A DNA stretch of 64,000 bases from Rhizobium sp. ICMP 5592 (GCF_009498525.1 NZ_QSNT01000009.1:104631-168630); one strand, 5' to 3'; positions 41,538-51,441 are shown, numbered from the stretch's first letter. The notes: generated by a model not told the origin, from the letters alone. Made by a program: numbers and translations.

Positions 41538-41595
41538 CATGCACTCCTGCTGATTGCGCCGCGCGCTCCAAAGCCGCTCGGACACAGTATGATCA

Positions 41596-43434
41596 TTAGT
41601 TCACAAGGCTCTGCCGGCTTTGGTTCTCGACATAGCCGGTGCGCGCTGTCGCAAGCTTTTCAGTTCCCGTTACTTCCGGGACCACGACGTCCCACCAATG
41701 ACCACCCCCTGCCTCACCCGGGCTAGGCTTCGGGTCGGTGTCGACGACGATAACCGTTGGGCGGTTACGCCCGCGCGCAGCAACCACCTTGGCTTCCAGG
41801 TCCTCAAGGTCCTTCGCCTTCTCGGCATGTACACCCATGGACGCCGCGTGCGCGACGTAATCGATCTCCGGCTGTTCCTCGACGTTGCAGTCCTTGTACA
41901 TGTTGTTGAATTCCTCCCCGCCGCAGCCGATTTGCAGACGATTGATGCAGCCATAGCCGCGGTTGTCGGTGAGGATGACGGTGAAGGGAATGCGCCGCAT
42001 GACGGCGGTCGCGAGTTCAGAGTTCATCATCATGTAACTACCGTCACCGACGAAGCAGATGACCTCGCGATCCGGCAATGCCAGCTTTACACCCATGGCC
42101 CCGGCAAGCTCGTAGCCCATACAGGAGAACCCATATTCCATGTGATACCCCCCCTGAGAGGGCTGCCAGAGCAGCTTCAGCGCCCCAGGCATGGTGCCGG
42201 CCGCGCACATGGCGATGCTTTTTTCCGTTGAGGCACGCTGGACGGCGCCGATCACCTGCGCATCGGTGGGTAGAGAGTCATCGGACGCCTTCGGTGGTGC
42301 GGCGCAATGGACGTCCACACGTCGCAGCCACTGGCTCCGCAAATTGGCATCGAAGGTCGCCTTGTAGTCACCAAGGGCCACGGTGAGCTTTTCCAGTGCA
42401 GTCTTTGCATCGCTCACGAGGCCGATGGCACCATGCTTGTCGGCGTCATAGGGTTGCACATTGATCGATATGAGCCTTCGTCCGGGCGTCCTGAACAGCG
42501 TCCAAGAGCCCGTTGTGAAATCCTGGAACCGTGTGCCCACGCCAATCACCAGATCCGCGGCGCCGCAAAGCGTGTTCGCGGCAGCCGATCCGTCCACGCC
42601 GGCAGCCCCAAAATTCATCGGATGAGACTGCGCGAGCGCCGACTTCCCGGCCTGCGTCTCGACGACCGGAATGCCGTGCCGGATCGCAAAATCAGCCAGG
42701 GTCTGCTCGGCCTCGGAATAGATTACACCACCCCCGCAGACGATCACCGGCGTCTTCGCCGCCCGGATCAGTTCCACGACGCGAGCAAGTTCACGCGAGT
42801 CTGGTTCCGGGCGCCGGATGTACCACACCCTCGGCTCGAAGAAGGCTTCCGGGTAGTCATAAGCCTCCGCCTGCACGTCCTGGCAGAATGCCAAAGTGGC
42901 TGGCCCACAAGTCGCAGGATCAGTCATGACCCGCAAGGCGCGCGGCAACGCCGACAACAATTGCTCGGGTCGCACTATCCGGTCGAAATAACGGCTGACC
43001 GGCCGGAAGCAGTCGTTCGCCGATACGGTCGCGTCTTCAAAATCTTCGACCTGCTGCAGAACGGGATCTGGACGCCGGTTGGCGAACACGTCTCCGGGAA
43101 TGAACAGCACTGGCAGGCGGTTGACGTGCGCAAGTGCAGCTGCTGTGACCATATTGGTGGCGCCGGGACCAATCGACGACGACACCGCCTGCGCCCGTCT
43201 TCTCTTTTTGGCCTTGGAATAGGCAATCGCCGTATGGGCCATCGTCTGCTCATTCTGCCCGCGCCACGTCGGCAGCGCATTGCCGATCCCATGCAATGCC
43301 TCGCCCAGCCCGGCCACGTTGCCGTGCCCGAAAATCGCCCAGACACCTTCGATAAAGCGATCACCTTCCTCGGTCATCTGGACTGAGAGCCAGCGGACCA
43401 TGGCTTGAGCAGCCGTCAAACGGATCGTTGCCAT
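41596..43434 (-). CDS. iolD: 3D-(3,5/4)-trihydroxycyclohexane-1,2-dione hydrolase (IolD)
   Basis: The ATG at 43434 has GGAG seven bases upstream and gives 612 residues. This thiamine-diphosphate enzyme opens the cyclohexanedione ring. The ThDP motif is GDGSYMMMNSELATAVMRRI with the later NRGYGCINRLQ, and the N-terminal catalytic-Glu region is present. The sequence SSSIGPGATNMVTAAALAH is typical of IolD. It follows iolC with a small gap and precedes iolB. All expected parts of the enzyme are present. Confidence 0.95.
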   Translation of the reverse strand: MATIRLTAAQAMVRWLSVQMTEEGDRFIEGVWAIFGHGNVAGLGEALHGIGNALPTWRGQNEQTMAHTAIAYSKAKKRRRAQAVSSSIGPGATNMVTAAALAHVNRLPVLFIPGDVFANRRPDPVLQQVEDFEDATVSANDCFRPVSRYFDRIVRPEQLLSALPRALRVMTDPATCGPATLAFCQDVQAEAYDYPEAFFEPRVWYIRRPEPDSRELARVVELIRAAKTPVIVCGGGVIYSEAEQTLADFAIRHGIPVVETQAGKSALAQSHPMNFGAAGVDGSAAANTLCGAADLVIGVGTRFQDFTTGSWTLFRTPGRRLISINVQPYDADKHGAIGLVSDAKTALEKLTVALGDYKATFDANLRSQWLRRVDVHCAAPPKASDDSLPTDAQVIGAVQRASTEKSIAMCAAGTMPGALKLLWQPSQGGYHMEYGFSCMGYELAGAMGVKLALPDREVICFVGDGSYMMMNSELATAVMRRIPFTVILTDNRGYGCINRLQIGCGGEEFNNMYKDCNVEEQPEIDYVAHAASMGVHAEKAKDLEDLEAKVVAARGRNRPTVIVVDTDPKPSPGEAGGGHWWDVVVPEVTGTEKLATARTGYVENQSRQSLVN

Positions 43435-43435
43435 G

Positions 43436-45343
43436 TCAGATCTCCTTGGCAGCGTTGCGAGCTGCATCCCAAACCTCGCAAAGCCTGGTGTAGCGCCGTG
43501 CCATTTCTGCGACGGCGGCGGCATCGTTGGTCTCGTTCTTGAACCATGACCGCGCGACGTCCCCGAAGATCGTCCGACCTACGGCAAAGCCCTTCACGAG
43601 ATCGTAAGAGGCAGCTACTTTAAAGGATGCCGCCAGTTCGTCCTCGGGTGCATCAAGCCCCAGAACGACGATACCGCGCGTATGACGGTCATGGCTTTCA
43701 ATCGCCGCAATAGCGCTGGCCCAAGCCTCCGGCGTCGTCATTGGTTCGAGCTTCCACCAGTCGGGATAGACGCCGATCGCATAAAACTGCTCGATCAACC
43801 GGGCTGTCGTGTGCTTATCGACTGGCGCAACCTTCGAAGGGATGACCTCCAGGAGGAATTCGAGACCGTTGCGGCGCGAAGCTTGGTAGAGCCGCTTTAC
43901 CGTCTCTTCCTGGTGTGCCCGTGTTTCAGCATCGTCATTGGGATGGCAGAAACACAAAACCTTGACGACGTTGTCGCGAGCCCATTCCTCGAGCCCGCCA
44001 CAGTCGAGTCCGAGTTCCGGTTCAAGCGTCAGCGGGCGCGAGCCCGGCCACTCGCATGGACGGCCAACCCATAGGCCGGTTCCAGCGGCCGCATGAAGCG
44101 CGCCGCGGCCAATGCGGTTATCACAAAGGATGCCATAGCCGCGCTTTCCGCCCTGTACCTTGAGGGCGGCATTGAGGCAAAGCTTTTTGAACGCGCCGCC
44201 TTTTTCGAGCGTATAGCCGTCCATCTGCTCGAGCTGCATGCGATGGTCGAAAGCGAACACCCGCATCGTCGACCAGTCGCCCGTGCGGTTGGTCGACCAG
44301 TGCAACTGTTCCAGTTCCTCGTCATTGCGCAGATCCGGACGTGTCACGCCACGCCTGAGGAAAAACTGAAGCTCTTCCAAACTAGGGTAGGCCGGCGTGC
44401 AACCGTGCCGGCTGACGGCGAAGGCGCCACAGGCATTGGCATATTCAAGCGCCTTCGGCCAGGTTTCGTCATCCAGCCATCCTTTCAGCAGGCCTGAGAA
44501 GAAACCGTCTCCGGCCCCAAGCACGTTAAACACCTCAATCGGAAAACCCGGTCCTGCCTGGCCATCATCGAGGTCGTCCGGGATTTCGCCTTCAATTGCC
44601 ACGGCACCCTTAGCGCCGCGTTTGCAAACGAGCGTCGCAGCAGAAACCTTGCGCACAGCGCGCAGCGCCTCGATTGTGTCGGTCGAACCGCCAGCGATGT
44701 GAAACTCTTCCTCGGTGCCGACAATGAGATCAAATAGATGCAGCGTTGATTGCAGCTTGCGGGTGACCTGCTGGCTCTCGACAAACCGGTTTTCGCCGTC
44801 GCCGTGACCGGCCACGCCCCACAGATTGGGGCGATAATCGATGTCGAGAGCGGTCTTGGCGCCGTGCCGGCGGGCAATGTTCAGCGCTTTCAAGACTGCT
44901 GATTCGGTGTGCTGATGAGAAAGATGGGTCCCAGTTGCCAGCACGCAGCGTGCGCTGGCGACGAACTCCTCGTTGATGTCGTCTTCGCAAAGCGCCATAT
45001 CGGCGCAGTTTTCACGATAAAAAATCAGCGGAAACTGTTCTTCGTCACGGATTCCGAGAATAACGATTGCGGTCAACCGGTCAGGATCTGTCTTGACGCC
45101 GTCCGTGTTGACACCCTCGCGCGTCAGCTGTTCGCGGATGAAGCGGCCCATGTGTTCGTTGCCCACGCGGGTAATGACGGCGCTCTTCAGGCCAAGACGC
45201 GCCGTGCCACAGGCAATATTTGTCGGGCTTCCGCCAATGTATTTGCGAAAAGATCCCATGTCTTCCAATCGGCCCCCGATCTGAGCGCCGTACAGATCAA
45301 CGCCAGCACGACCAATCGTGATTACGTCCAAGGTTTTGTTCAT
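43436..45343 (-). CDS. iolC: 5-dehydro-2-deoxygluconokinase fused to DUF2090 aldolase-like domain (IolC)
   Basis: I place the start at 45343 (MNKTLDVITIGRAGVDLYGA), which has AAGGA six bases upstream. The 635-residue protein begins with a PfkB sugar kinase (about residues 1-320; the substrate loop GSFRKYIGGSPTNIACGTAR and the catalytic NVLGAGDGFFSG are intact) and continues with a DUF2090 domain (about 330-635), the usual rhizobial IolC fusion. DUF2090 is thought to provide the later aldolase step, giving DHAP and malonate semialdehyde. It lies between the EamA transporter and iolD genes. Confidence 0.93.
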   Translation of the reverse strand: MNKTLDVITIGRAGVDLYGAQIGGRLEDMGSFRKYIGGSPTNIACGTARLGLKSAVITRVGNEHMGRFIREQLTREGVNTDGVKTDPDRLTAIVILGIRDEEQFPLIFYRENCADMALCEDDINEEFVASARCVLATGTHLSHQHTESAVLKALNIARRHGAKTALDIDYRPNLWGVAGHGDGENRFVESQQVTRKLQSTLHLFDLIVGTEEEFHIAGGSTDTIEALRAVRKVSAATLVCKRGAKGAVAIEGEIPDDLDDGQAGPGFPIEVFNVLGAGDGFFSGLLKGWLDDETWPKALEYANACGAFAVSRHGCTPAYPSLEELQFFLRRGVTRPDLRNDEELEQLHWSTNRTGDWSTMRVFAFDHRMQLEQMDGYTLEKGGAFKKLCLNAALKVQGGKRGYGILCDNRIGRGALHAAAGTGLWVGRPCEWPGSRPLTLEPELGLDCGGLEEWARDNVVKVLCFCHPNDDAETRAHQEETVKRLYQASRRNGLEFLLEVIPSKVAPVDKHTTARLIEQFYAIGVYPDWWKLEPMTTPEAWASAIAAIESHDRHTRGIVVLGLDAPEDELAASFKVAASYDLVKGFAVGRTIFGDVARSWFKNETNDAAAVAEMARRYTRLCEVWDAARNAAKEI

Positions 45344-45513
45344 TTCCATTCCTTCAAAAGCTTTCGGCACCTGCGGATCGACGTCCTTTTGGCCAGATAG
45401 ACTGAATTTGATCGCTGCATCTATTGACCTCGCCGACAAATATCGGCGTGCGGTCGATGCGGCAGAAAGACGGGGCCGTCGCGCCGGACACGCAGCAAGT
45501 GCACCCCATGGAA

Positions 45514-46467
45514 TCATTTGAGTATGGGCCGGTCATCTCCTCTCGCACTCGCGTCTGACGAGGGCGAAACCTCCCGGACTATGGCTGCAAAAATGATCGA
45601 ACAACCTGCCGCTTGTGCAAACGACAGGGAGGCTCCAAGGTAAAAAATTGAAAGGATCATCGTCCAGATCGGCTCAAAAGCCATCAGGACCGCGCCTCTG
45701 CCAGCAGACATTGCTCGTTGCCCCTGGAACTGCAGCGTGAAGCGCGCGCAGGTGGAGAGCAAGACACTCAAGAGGAACCAAATGAAGGTTTGGTTAGAGG
45801 GGAGCGTCGCAGGCAGGTCTTCGAAGACGAGCGCGGCTGCGAGAATGATCAGTCCTGAAACGCCAAGTTGAATCGATGTCAAAGATTTGACGTCAATTCT
45901 GGCGTTGCTCTGCTTTACCGCAGCAATGCTCACCGCCCATAGGAACGCTGAGAAAATGAAAAACAAGTGACTTGAATCAAACTTCGATGAGGTGTCGAGG
46001 AAGAGAAATATAAGCCCGCCGAGGGCCAACGAGAAGGATACCAATAGCCTTCCTGGGAGATGCCACCGAAAAAGACCGGCACCGACGATCGGAACCAATA
46101 GGTTCCCGGTAGCCGTGATGAACGCTGCCACACCCATATTGCTCGTGTGTTTTAGCCCGATGATCCAAGCGATCATTGACAAGGCAAGACAACTGGCCGC
46201 CATGACGAGACCAAGCAGCTCCCTCCCGCGAAGACGAATTTTGGGCAAACCGGCGAAGAGAAAAATGATCAGCCCCGCCAGCAAGAAGCGGCTTCCAATA
46301 AAGAACAACGGCGGCAGCGCTTGAAGGGCGTTCGTCGAGAAAAGCCAGCCACTGCCGGCCAGCAATGCGGCCGCAAAGACGCGCAGGTCGGCTTTACCCG
46401 GCTGTAGGTTCACAAAGGTCGGTGGGCGCCCTGGACTATGTCTTCGGATCAGAGGCCAGCTAGACAT
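45514..46467 (-). CDS. EamA/DMT-family transporter
   Basis: This is a 317-residue inner-membrane protein with about ten hydrophobic helices in two repeats. The first repeat starts after a cytosolic leader (AALLAGSGWLFSTNALQALP); the second contains the helix after SSHLFFIFSAFLWAVSIAAV. Such drug/metabolite transporters usually export or import small metabolites. It overlaps the upstream dehydrogenase gene by eight bases, so it belongs to the iol operon; its role there is unknown, possibly export of an inositol-derived or keto-sugar compound. Confidence 0.82.
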   Translation of the reverse strand: MSSWPLIRRHSPGRPPTFVNLQPGKADLRVFAAALLAGSGWLFSTNALQALPPLFFIGSRFLLAGLIIFLFAGLPKIRLRGRELLGLVMAASCLALSMIAWIIGLKHTSNMGVAAFITATGNLLVPIVGAGLFRWHLPGRLLVSFSLALGGLIFLFLDTSSKFDSSHLFFIFSAFLWAVSIAAVKQSNARIDVKSLTSIQLGVSGLIILAAALVFEDLPATLPSNQTFIWFLLSVLLSTCARFTLQFQGQRAMSAGRGAVLMAFEPIWTMILSIFYLGASLSFAQAAGCSIIFAAIVREVSPSSDASARGDDRPILK

Positions 46468-47485
46468 TGATTGTCCGCCCTTCCCGGGCGCTCAAACGCG
46501 CGGCGTCGAGCACACAAAGGGTGGCGATCGCCTCTTCAGCGGTCACCGGTGGCGGGCCACCGGTTGCGACGGCACTTGCAAATGCTTCGTAATAGGCATG
46601 GTAGCGCCCCTGTTCCGAAGGGATACGTTCCATGCCATCGGCTGTTAGAAGGCTCCCCCAAAGATCTTCCTGCTCATAGCCCCACGCCGAAAGGTCGTCT
46701 GCTGGCCGCTTGCCTGCGAAGATCGCCTGTGCCTGGACGTCGGTTCCCGATGACACAAAGCTGCCGGCATCTCCATAGGCACGAAACTCCTTGACTGCCA
46801 GCCGATTGAGCTTGCTTGCAGACAAGTGGGAATGGACGCCCGAGGTGTGATTGAGCGTGAGGACGAAGCTTGCGTCCGTTCTGCCCCGAGCATGATCGAC
46901 GATATCAAGATCGGCTTTGACAGAAGTGACAGGGCCAAGAAGCCACAGCATCTGATCGACGAGGTGACTTCCGAGGTCTCTTAGCAGACCTCCGGTCGGA
47001 CCTGCCTCGAGCGTAACTGGATCATTGAGATCCATGCGCGAGTGCACACGCCACAAACGGCCGAGCTTCTGCGAAGAAAGTACCTTTTGCAATGTCAGCA
47101 CGTCGGCGTCGAAGCGACGGTTGTGGAAGACGCCGAGTACCACGCCCTTACGCTTGACCGCCAGGTCCAGCTCGCGGCCCGCCTCAGCGCTCGGTGCAAA
47201 CGGCTTGTCTGCGACGACGTGCAGGCCGGCATCGATTGCCTGCAGCACGAGCTCGCGGCGTGTCTGTGGCGGCGTGGTTATTGTGACCGCATCGATCCCG
47301 CCAGCTTCGATCATTGCCGTCAAACTTGGATAGATCGGCGTGTCAGGAAGATCCGCCCGCACACGTGCGATCGTCGCCTCGGCGCGGGCGACGACACCTG
47401 ACAGGACAACGCCACGCGCCGCGGCGATGAAAGGGGCGTGAAAATGCCGCCCCCCTGTCCCGTATCCCACAAGTCCAATCCGCAT
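46460..47485 (-). CDS. Gfo/Idh/MocA-family oxidoreductase (second)
   Basis: The start is placed at 47485 (MRIGLVGYGTGGRHFHAPFI), which has AAGGA nine bases upstream; an ATG nine bases earlier lacks spacing to it. The 341-residue enzyme has the Rossmann GYGTGG at 8-13, the family ADKPFA and a C-terminal alpha/beta domain with DLGSHLVDQMLWLLG, carrying the likely proton-relay His. It probably oxidises an inositol or sugar hydroxyl with NAD(P). Two Gfo/Idh genes in one cluster suggest separate oxidations of different isomers. Confidence 0.85.
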   Translation of the reverse strand: MRIGLVGYGTGGRHFHAPFIAAARGVVLSGVVARAEATIARVRADLPDTPIYPSLTAMIEAGGIDAVTITTPPQTRRELVLQAIDAGLHVVADKPFAPSAEAGRELDLAVKRKGVVLGVFHNRRFDADVLTLQKVLSSQKLGRLWRVHSRMDLNDPVTLEAGPTGGLLRDLGSHLVDQMLWLLGPVTSVKADLDIVDHARGRTDASFVLTLNHTSGVHSHLSASKLNRLAVKEFRAYGDAGSFVSSGTDVQAQAIFAGKRPADDLSAWGYEQEDLWGSLLTADGMERIPSEQGRYHAYYEAFASAVATGGPPPVTAEEAIATLCVLDAARLSAREGRTINV

Positions 47486-47513
47486 GTCGGTCATTCCTTG
47501 CGTCGGTGGTCCA

Positions 47514-48419
47514 TTACTTCTTGAAGTATTTGTCGACGTATTTCTGGATTTCCGAGCGCATGAACTTTCCGGAAGCGTCAGCCCGCTCTTCCCAGCCGAA
47601 GACGCAGGCCGTAACGATGCCGTCGAAGCCGACCTCCGCCAGCGACGAGAAGAAGACGTCCCAATCGATCTCGCCCTGGTACATGTCCATGTGCTGGTGG
47701 ATCGTCACCTTCGCGCCCGGCGGATTGACGATGTAGCGAAGGCCGGAGGACGCCTTGTGGTTATAGGTGTCGGCCACATGTACATGGTTGATCAGCGGAC
47801 CCGCATCGCGGATCATCTTCGCCATGTCGTCGCCGAAGTAGAAGGTGTGCGGTGCGCAGTAGAGGAACTTCACATTATCCGAACCGATCGTCTTCAGCAT
47901 GTCGATGGCCGGATGTAGCGTCTCGCACCAGTCTTCCGGATGCGGCTCCATGTTGAGGGTAACGCCTTCCTTTTCGAAGACCGGAACGAGTTCCTCGATC
48001 GAGCGCCACCAGGCCGCCTCGCTGTGTTCATGGGTATGCATGCCGCCGCAGCAGTTCGAGCGGTGGCTCCGGTCGGGCGAAGGGCCGCGGCCGAATTCCG
48101 AGTTCATCGTGTCGCAATCCATCTCGACGGCGATCCGGATCGCTTCCTTCCAATAGCTGACCGCCGCCTGCCGCTCATCTTCGTGCGGGCTTGCCCAGCG
48201 ATACATCGGCAGGAGCGATGCGAGCTTGACGCCATGATCCTTCAGCGCCGACTTGAATTCGGCGATGCGCTCCTTGTGGGCACGCGGCCGCACCCACCAG
48301 GGAAGGAAGTCGTCGCGCGGCGACAGTTCGATATGGTCAAAGCCAAGCTCCGCTGCCTTGCGACACAGCTGATCGAGCGGCAGGTGCCGGTGCATATGCG
48401 GATCGAGTGCGATTTTCAT
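47514..48419 (-). CDS. sugar phosphate isomerase/epimerase-like TIM-barrel protein (second)
   Basis: This 301-residue AP-endonuclease-2-fold (xylose-isomerase-like) protein has a GGAG ribosome site. Metal ligands are likely in TLNMEPHPEDW and INHVHVADTYNHKA, plus the Glu and His residues near MNSEFGRGPSP. The family includes IolE (inosose dehydratase), IolI and IolO-type epimerases. Its N-terminus does not look like classical IolE, so it may be a divergent dehydratase or an epimerase. It lies in the middle of the iol operon. Confidence 0.83.
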   Translation of the reverse strand: MKIALDPHMHRHLPLDQLCRKAAELGFDHIELSPRDDFLPWWVRPRAHKERIAEFKSALKDHGVKLASLLPMYRWASPHEDERQAAVSYWKEAIRIAVEMDCDTMNSEFGRGPSPDRSHRSNCCGGMHTHEHSEAAWWRSIEELVPVFEKEGVTLNMEPHPEDWCETLHPAIDMLKTIGSDNVKFLYCAPHTFYFGDDMAKMIRDAGPLINHVHVADTYNHKASSGLRYIVNPPGAKVTIHQHMDMYQGEIDWDVFFSSLAEVGFDGIVTACVFGWEERADASGKFMRSEIQKYVDKYFKK

Positions 48420-48443
48420 TGAGGTCTCCTCGCCTTTTGATGG

Positions 48444-49478
48444 TCAAGCTGCTGGCTTCATGGCGCGGCGATCGTAGAACGACGGGCGCTGGTCGATTTC
48501 GATTGGGACGATGCGGCCAGAATGCTTTGCCTCTACACAGGCGTCAGCCGTTACAGATGCGAAGTAGCCGTCCCATGCGGTCGGCCCCCAGACTTCGCCC
48601 GCCTTCACAGCCTCGATCCACTCCTGCAACTCGACGTCGTAGCTGTCGATGAAGCGGAGTTTCCAATCCTGAAGAATCTCATGGCTCAGGCGGGCGTCTT
48701 TTCGCGTCAGGACACCCATAGGTTCAGGTAGATAGCCGACGCCGTCTTCGCCGACGACTTGGCACTGGATGTCGTAGCCATATGGGCAATTAACGAAGAT
48801 CTCGACGTCGATACGAATCCCCTTGGAGGTTTCGAGAAGGATCATGTGAGGGTCGTCGAGATCGGTGCGCGCGTGGCGCGTCTTGCGCGGCATGATCACC
48901 TGCGCAGACACATAGTCGTCGTCGAGTAGCCACCGCAACACATCGATCTCGTGCGGGAAGGAATCGGTGATCGCCATATCGCCAGCATAGACGTCAGGCA
49001 CACTTGGGTTCCGGTGAGCACAGTGGACCATCAGCGGCGCGCCGAGGTTGCCGTTGTCGATTTCCGCCTTTAACAGTCGGTAGCTTTTGTCATAGCGGCG
49101 CATGAACCCGACCTGAACCAGATGACGACCGCTTGCCACTTCAGCGTTAACGATATTAAGGCAGGCTTGCGCGCTCGTGGCCAATGGCTTCTCGCAGAAG
49201 ACCGGCTTTCCAGCCGCAATAGACGCCAGTACGAATTCCTCATGCGTCGGTCCCCAAGAGGTGACGACAACAGCGTCCACGTTCGGGTCGTTGATCAGCG
49301 CCTGACCGGTATCGTACACGCGCGCGTGTGGCGTGAGTTCCCCTGCAATGGCCTCGGCCTGTGCTCTATTGATGTCGTTAACGGCGACAACGGTCGAGCC
49401 GTTCAGCCTTTTGTGCAGTCTCTCGATATGTTCCTGGCCGATTGCACCAGTGCCGATAACGCCGATCCTGAGGGTCAT
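48444..49478 (-). CDS. inositol 2-dehydrogenase-like Gfo/Idh/MocA oxidoreductase
   Basis: The 344-residue enzyme has GTGAIGQEHIERLHKRL at the N-terminal Rossmann fold, the catalytic CEKPLA at about residues 94-99, and ITDSFPHEIDVLRWLL containing the conserved Asp/His proton-transfer pair. This arrangement is typical of IolG. It would oxidise myo-inositol, or an isomer, to the 2-keto (inosose) form. It lies between the two isomerase/epimerase genes. Substrate choice among inositol isomers cannot be read from the sequence. Confidence 0.87.
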   Translation of the reverse strand: MTLRIGVIGTGAIGQEHIERLHKRLNGSTVVAVNDINRAQAEAIAGELTPHARVYDTGQALINDPNVDAVVVTSWGPTHEEFVLASIAAGKPVFCEKPLATSAQACLNIVNAEVASGRHLVQVGFMRRYDKSYRLLKAEIDNGNLGAPLMVHCAHRNPSVPDVYAGDMAITDSFPHEIDVLRWLLDDDYVSAQVIMPRKTRHARTDLDDPHMILLETSKGIRIDVEIFVNCPYGYDIQCQVVGEDGVGYLPEPMGVLTRKDARLSHEILQDWKLRFIDSYDVELQEWIEAVKAGEVWGPTAWDGYFASVTADACVEAKHSGRIVPIEIDQRPSFYDRRAMKPAA

Positions 49479-49500
49479 CTCTACGTCCTACTCGAAATGT

Positions 49501-50445
49501 TCAATTGAAATCGCGCGGTAGCGCGAGCTTGAGCGTCGTCAGGGATTTCTTGACGCCGGTGAGAGGTTCCATGCTCATGTCTTCCATCTCGAGGCTGACT
49601 GGGCCCGCGTAGCCGGTGAAACGAGCAACGGCGAAAAATTCTTTCCACCACTGGACATCGTGGCCGTGGCCGAGGGCGACATAGTTCCAAGAGCGTTTGC
49701 TGATCTCGTCCATGCGATAGACGTCGATCAGCCCATTGGCCTCAGTGAGCGTGCGCTCAAGCCGAACGTCCTTCGCATGCATGTAGTGGATGGCGTCGCC
49801 GAGCAGGCGGACGGCTGCTATCGGATCGCCGCCCATCCACATGTGATGGCTTGGGTCGAAATTCATCCCGATGACGGGATCAACATGGCGCCTCAGGCGC
49901 AGCATGTTGGCCGGGTTATGGATCATCGTCGCGCCGAGATTTTCGATCGCGACCTTGATGCCGCAGTTCTTGGCAAGCTCGGCTGCCTTCTGAAAATACG
50001 GGATCAGCACCTCGTTCCACTGGTAATCGAGCGCCTCCTCGTGTTCGGGCAGGATGACGTGGGTGATCCAGTTGGGTACCTGATCTGTCGGGCTGCCACC
50101 GGGGCAACCGGACATCATCACCACCGTCTTGACGCCGAGCTTTTCGGCAAGCCGAAATGTCTTTTCGACGACCGCGCGATGCGCTTCTCCACTCGGCCCG
50201 GGATGAAGCTGGTTGCCGGAGCAATTGAGCGCCGAGATCGACAAGCTGCGCCGATCAAGGGCGTTGCGAAAGTTGGTCCGCGCCAACTCGCTCTCGAGCA
50301 GTTCGTCCAGCCGAAGATGCGGCGCCTTCGACCAGTTGCCACATCCCAGCTCAACAGCCTCGAAGCCGAGACCGGAAACGGTGTCGAGCATCTCCTCGAA
50401 GGGGAGATAACCGAGAATGTCGGTCACAAGGCTCATCTGCATCAT
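49501..50445 (-). CDS. sugar phosphate isomerase/epimerase-like TIM-barrel protein (first)
   Basis: This 314-residue AP-endonuclease-2-fold protein begins MMQMSLVTDILGYLPFEEML. Metal-binding acids and His are visible in KVAIENLGATMIHNP, GMNFDPSHHMWMGGDP and YMHAKDVRLE, and a C-terminal Glu lies in VSLEMEDMSM. It is not a close match to classical IolE but could carry out inosose dehydration or a keto-inositol epimerisation. It is the first enzyme gene after the binding-protein gene, linked by a hairpin at 50483-50500. Confidence 0.84.
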   Translation of the reverse strand: MMQMSLVTDILGYLPFEEMLDTVSGLGFEAVELGCGNWSKAPHLRLDELLESELARTNFRNALDRRSLSISALNCSGNQLHPGPSGEAHRAVVEKTFRLAEKLGVKTVVMMSGCPGGSPTDQVPNWITHVILPEHEEALDYQWNEVLIPYFQKAAELAKNCGIKVAIENLGATMIHNPANMLRLRRHVDPVIGMNFDPSHHMWMGGDPIAAVRLLGDAIHYMHAKDVRLERTLTEANGLIDVYRMDEISKRSWNYVALGHGHDVQWWKEFFAVARFTGYAGPVSLEMEDMSMEPLTGVKKSLTTLKLALPRDFN

Positions 50446-50482
50446 CTTAAAGAGTCTCCGTTAGCAGTCAGGGGAAATGCGC

Positions 50483-50500
50483 GCCGGGCCGTAGCCCGGC
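50483..50500 (-). terminator. intercistronic hairpin after the sugar-binding-protein gene
   Basis: A perfect 7-bp stem GCCGGGC-N4-GCCCGGC lies 17 bp after the binding-protein stop, without a U run. Such structures commonly end or protect the abundant mRNA of the binding protein and lower expression of the genes that follow. Confidence 0.5.
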
Positions 50501-50517
50501 ACGCCTCTCGGGAGGAA

Positions 50518-51441
50518 TTACTTCTTCATGTACTTGTCGACGTTGTCCTTGGTGATGGACTCGAAGGGGACGAGCTTTTCGGCCGGCGCCGGCTCACCCT
50601 TCTTGATCATCTCAACTACTTCAAAGGCGGCTTTTGCCTGACCCGCAGCGTTCTGGAAGACCGACTGGGACATCTCACCCGCCTTGATGGCGTTCACCGC
50701 ATCCGGCGTTCCGTCGACACCCGAGATCATCACGCCCTTCAGCCGGTCAGCGGCTTGAAGGGCCTGCAGCGCACCGAGCGCCATCTGATCGTTGGCGGCG
50801 ATGATTGCGTCGAACTGCGGGAAGCTCTGGATCCAGTCTTCCGTGACCTTCATGCCTTCGGCACGGTCGTAGTTGCCGGTAAGCGTGGCCAGCGTCGTCA
50901 CATCAGGGCGCTGCAGAGCGTCCTGGAAGCCCTTCAGACGTTCCTGGGAATGGTAGAGGCCAGGGGTGCCCTGAAGGTAAAGGATCTTCGCATCCTTCGG
51001 CAGGTTCGCCTTCATAAACTCGCCCTGCATGACGCCGGCGTCGATGTTCTTCGAACCGACGAAGGTGTATTTGCCGCCTGCGGACTGAATGCCGAGTGCG
51101 ATGATCGGGATGCCGGCTTTGTTTGCCTTTTCGACGCCCGGTACAATGCCTTCATAGTCCACGGGAACGACGACGATCGCATTGACCTTCTGGGCAATCA
51201 GATTGTCGATCTGATCCAACTGCTTGGAAGCATCGTTGTTGGCGTCGGTGAAGTTGATCTCGACATCGGGATCAGCCTTTGCCGCTTCAATGAACGCGTT
51301 CTTGCGCGCCATCACGAAGACGTCAGTGTCGGCCATGTTGGCGTAACCGACGACGAACTTGTCGGCGGCAACCGCGGCGGTTGTGAAAAGCGCTGCAACG
51401 GAGACGGCGCAAGCGAGCGCGACTTTAAGTATGGTTTTCAT
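50518..51441 (-). CDS. sugar/inositol ABC transporter substrate-binding protein
   Basis: The ATG at 51441 follows GGGAGG and gives 307 residues. A signal peptide (MKTILKVALACAVSVAALFT, cut near AVA-A) precedes a family-1 periplasmic-binding domain of the RbsB type, with QLDQIDNLIAQKVNAIVVVP, GKYTFVGSKNIDAG, an NDQMALGALQAL loop and GVDGTPDAV. The set with RbsC-like permease and double ATPase, beside iol genes, implies uptake of inositol or a close relative. Small hairpins lie on both sides of the gene. Confidence 0.88.
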   Translation of the reverse strand: MKTILKVALACAVSVAALFTTAAVAADKFVVGYANMADTDVFVMARKNAFIEAAKADPDVEINFTDANNDASKQLDQIDNLIAQKVNAIVVVPVDYEGIVPGVEKANKAGIPIIALGIQSAGGKYTFVGSKNIDAGVMQGEFMKANLPKDAKILYLQGTPGLYHSQERLKGFQDALQRPDVTTLATLTGNYDRAEGMKVTEDWIQSFPQFDAIIAANDQMALGALQALQAADRLKGVMISGVDGTPDAVNAIKAGEMSQSVFQNAAGQAKAAFEVVEMIKKGEPAPAEKLVPFESITKDNVDKYMKK

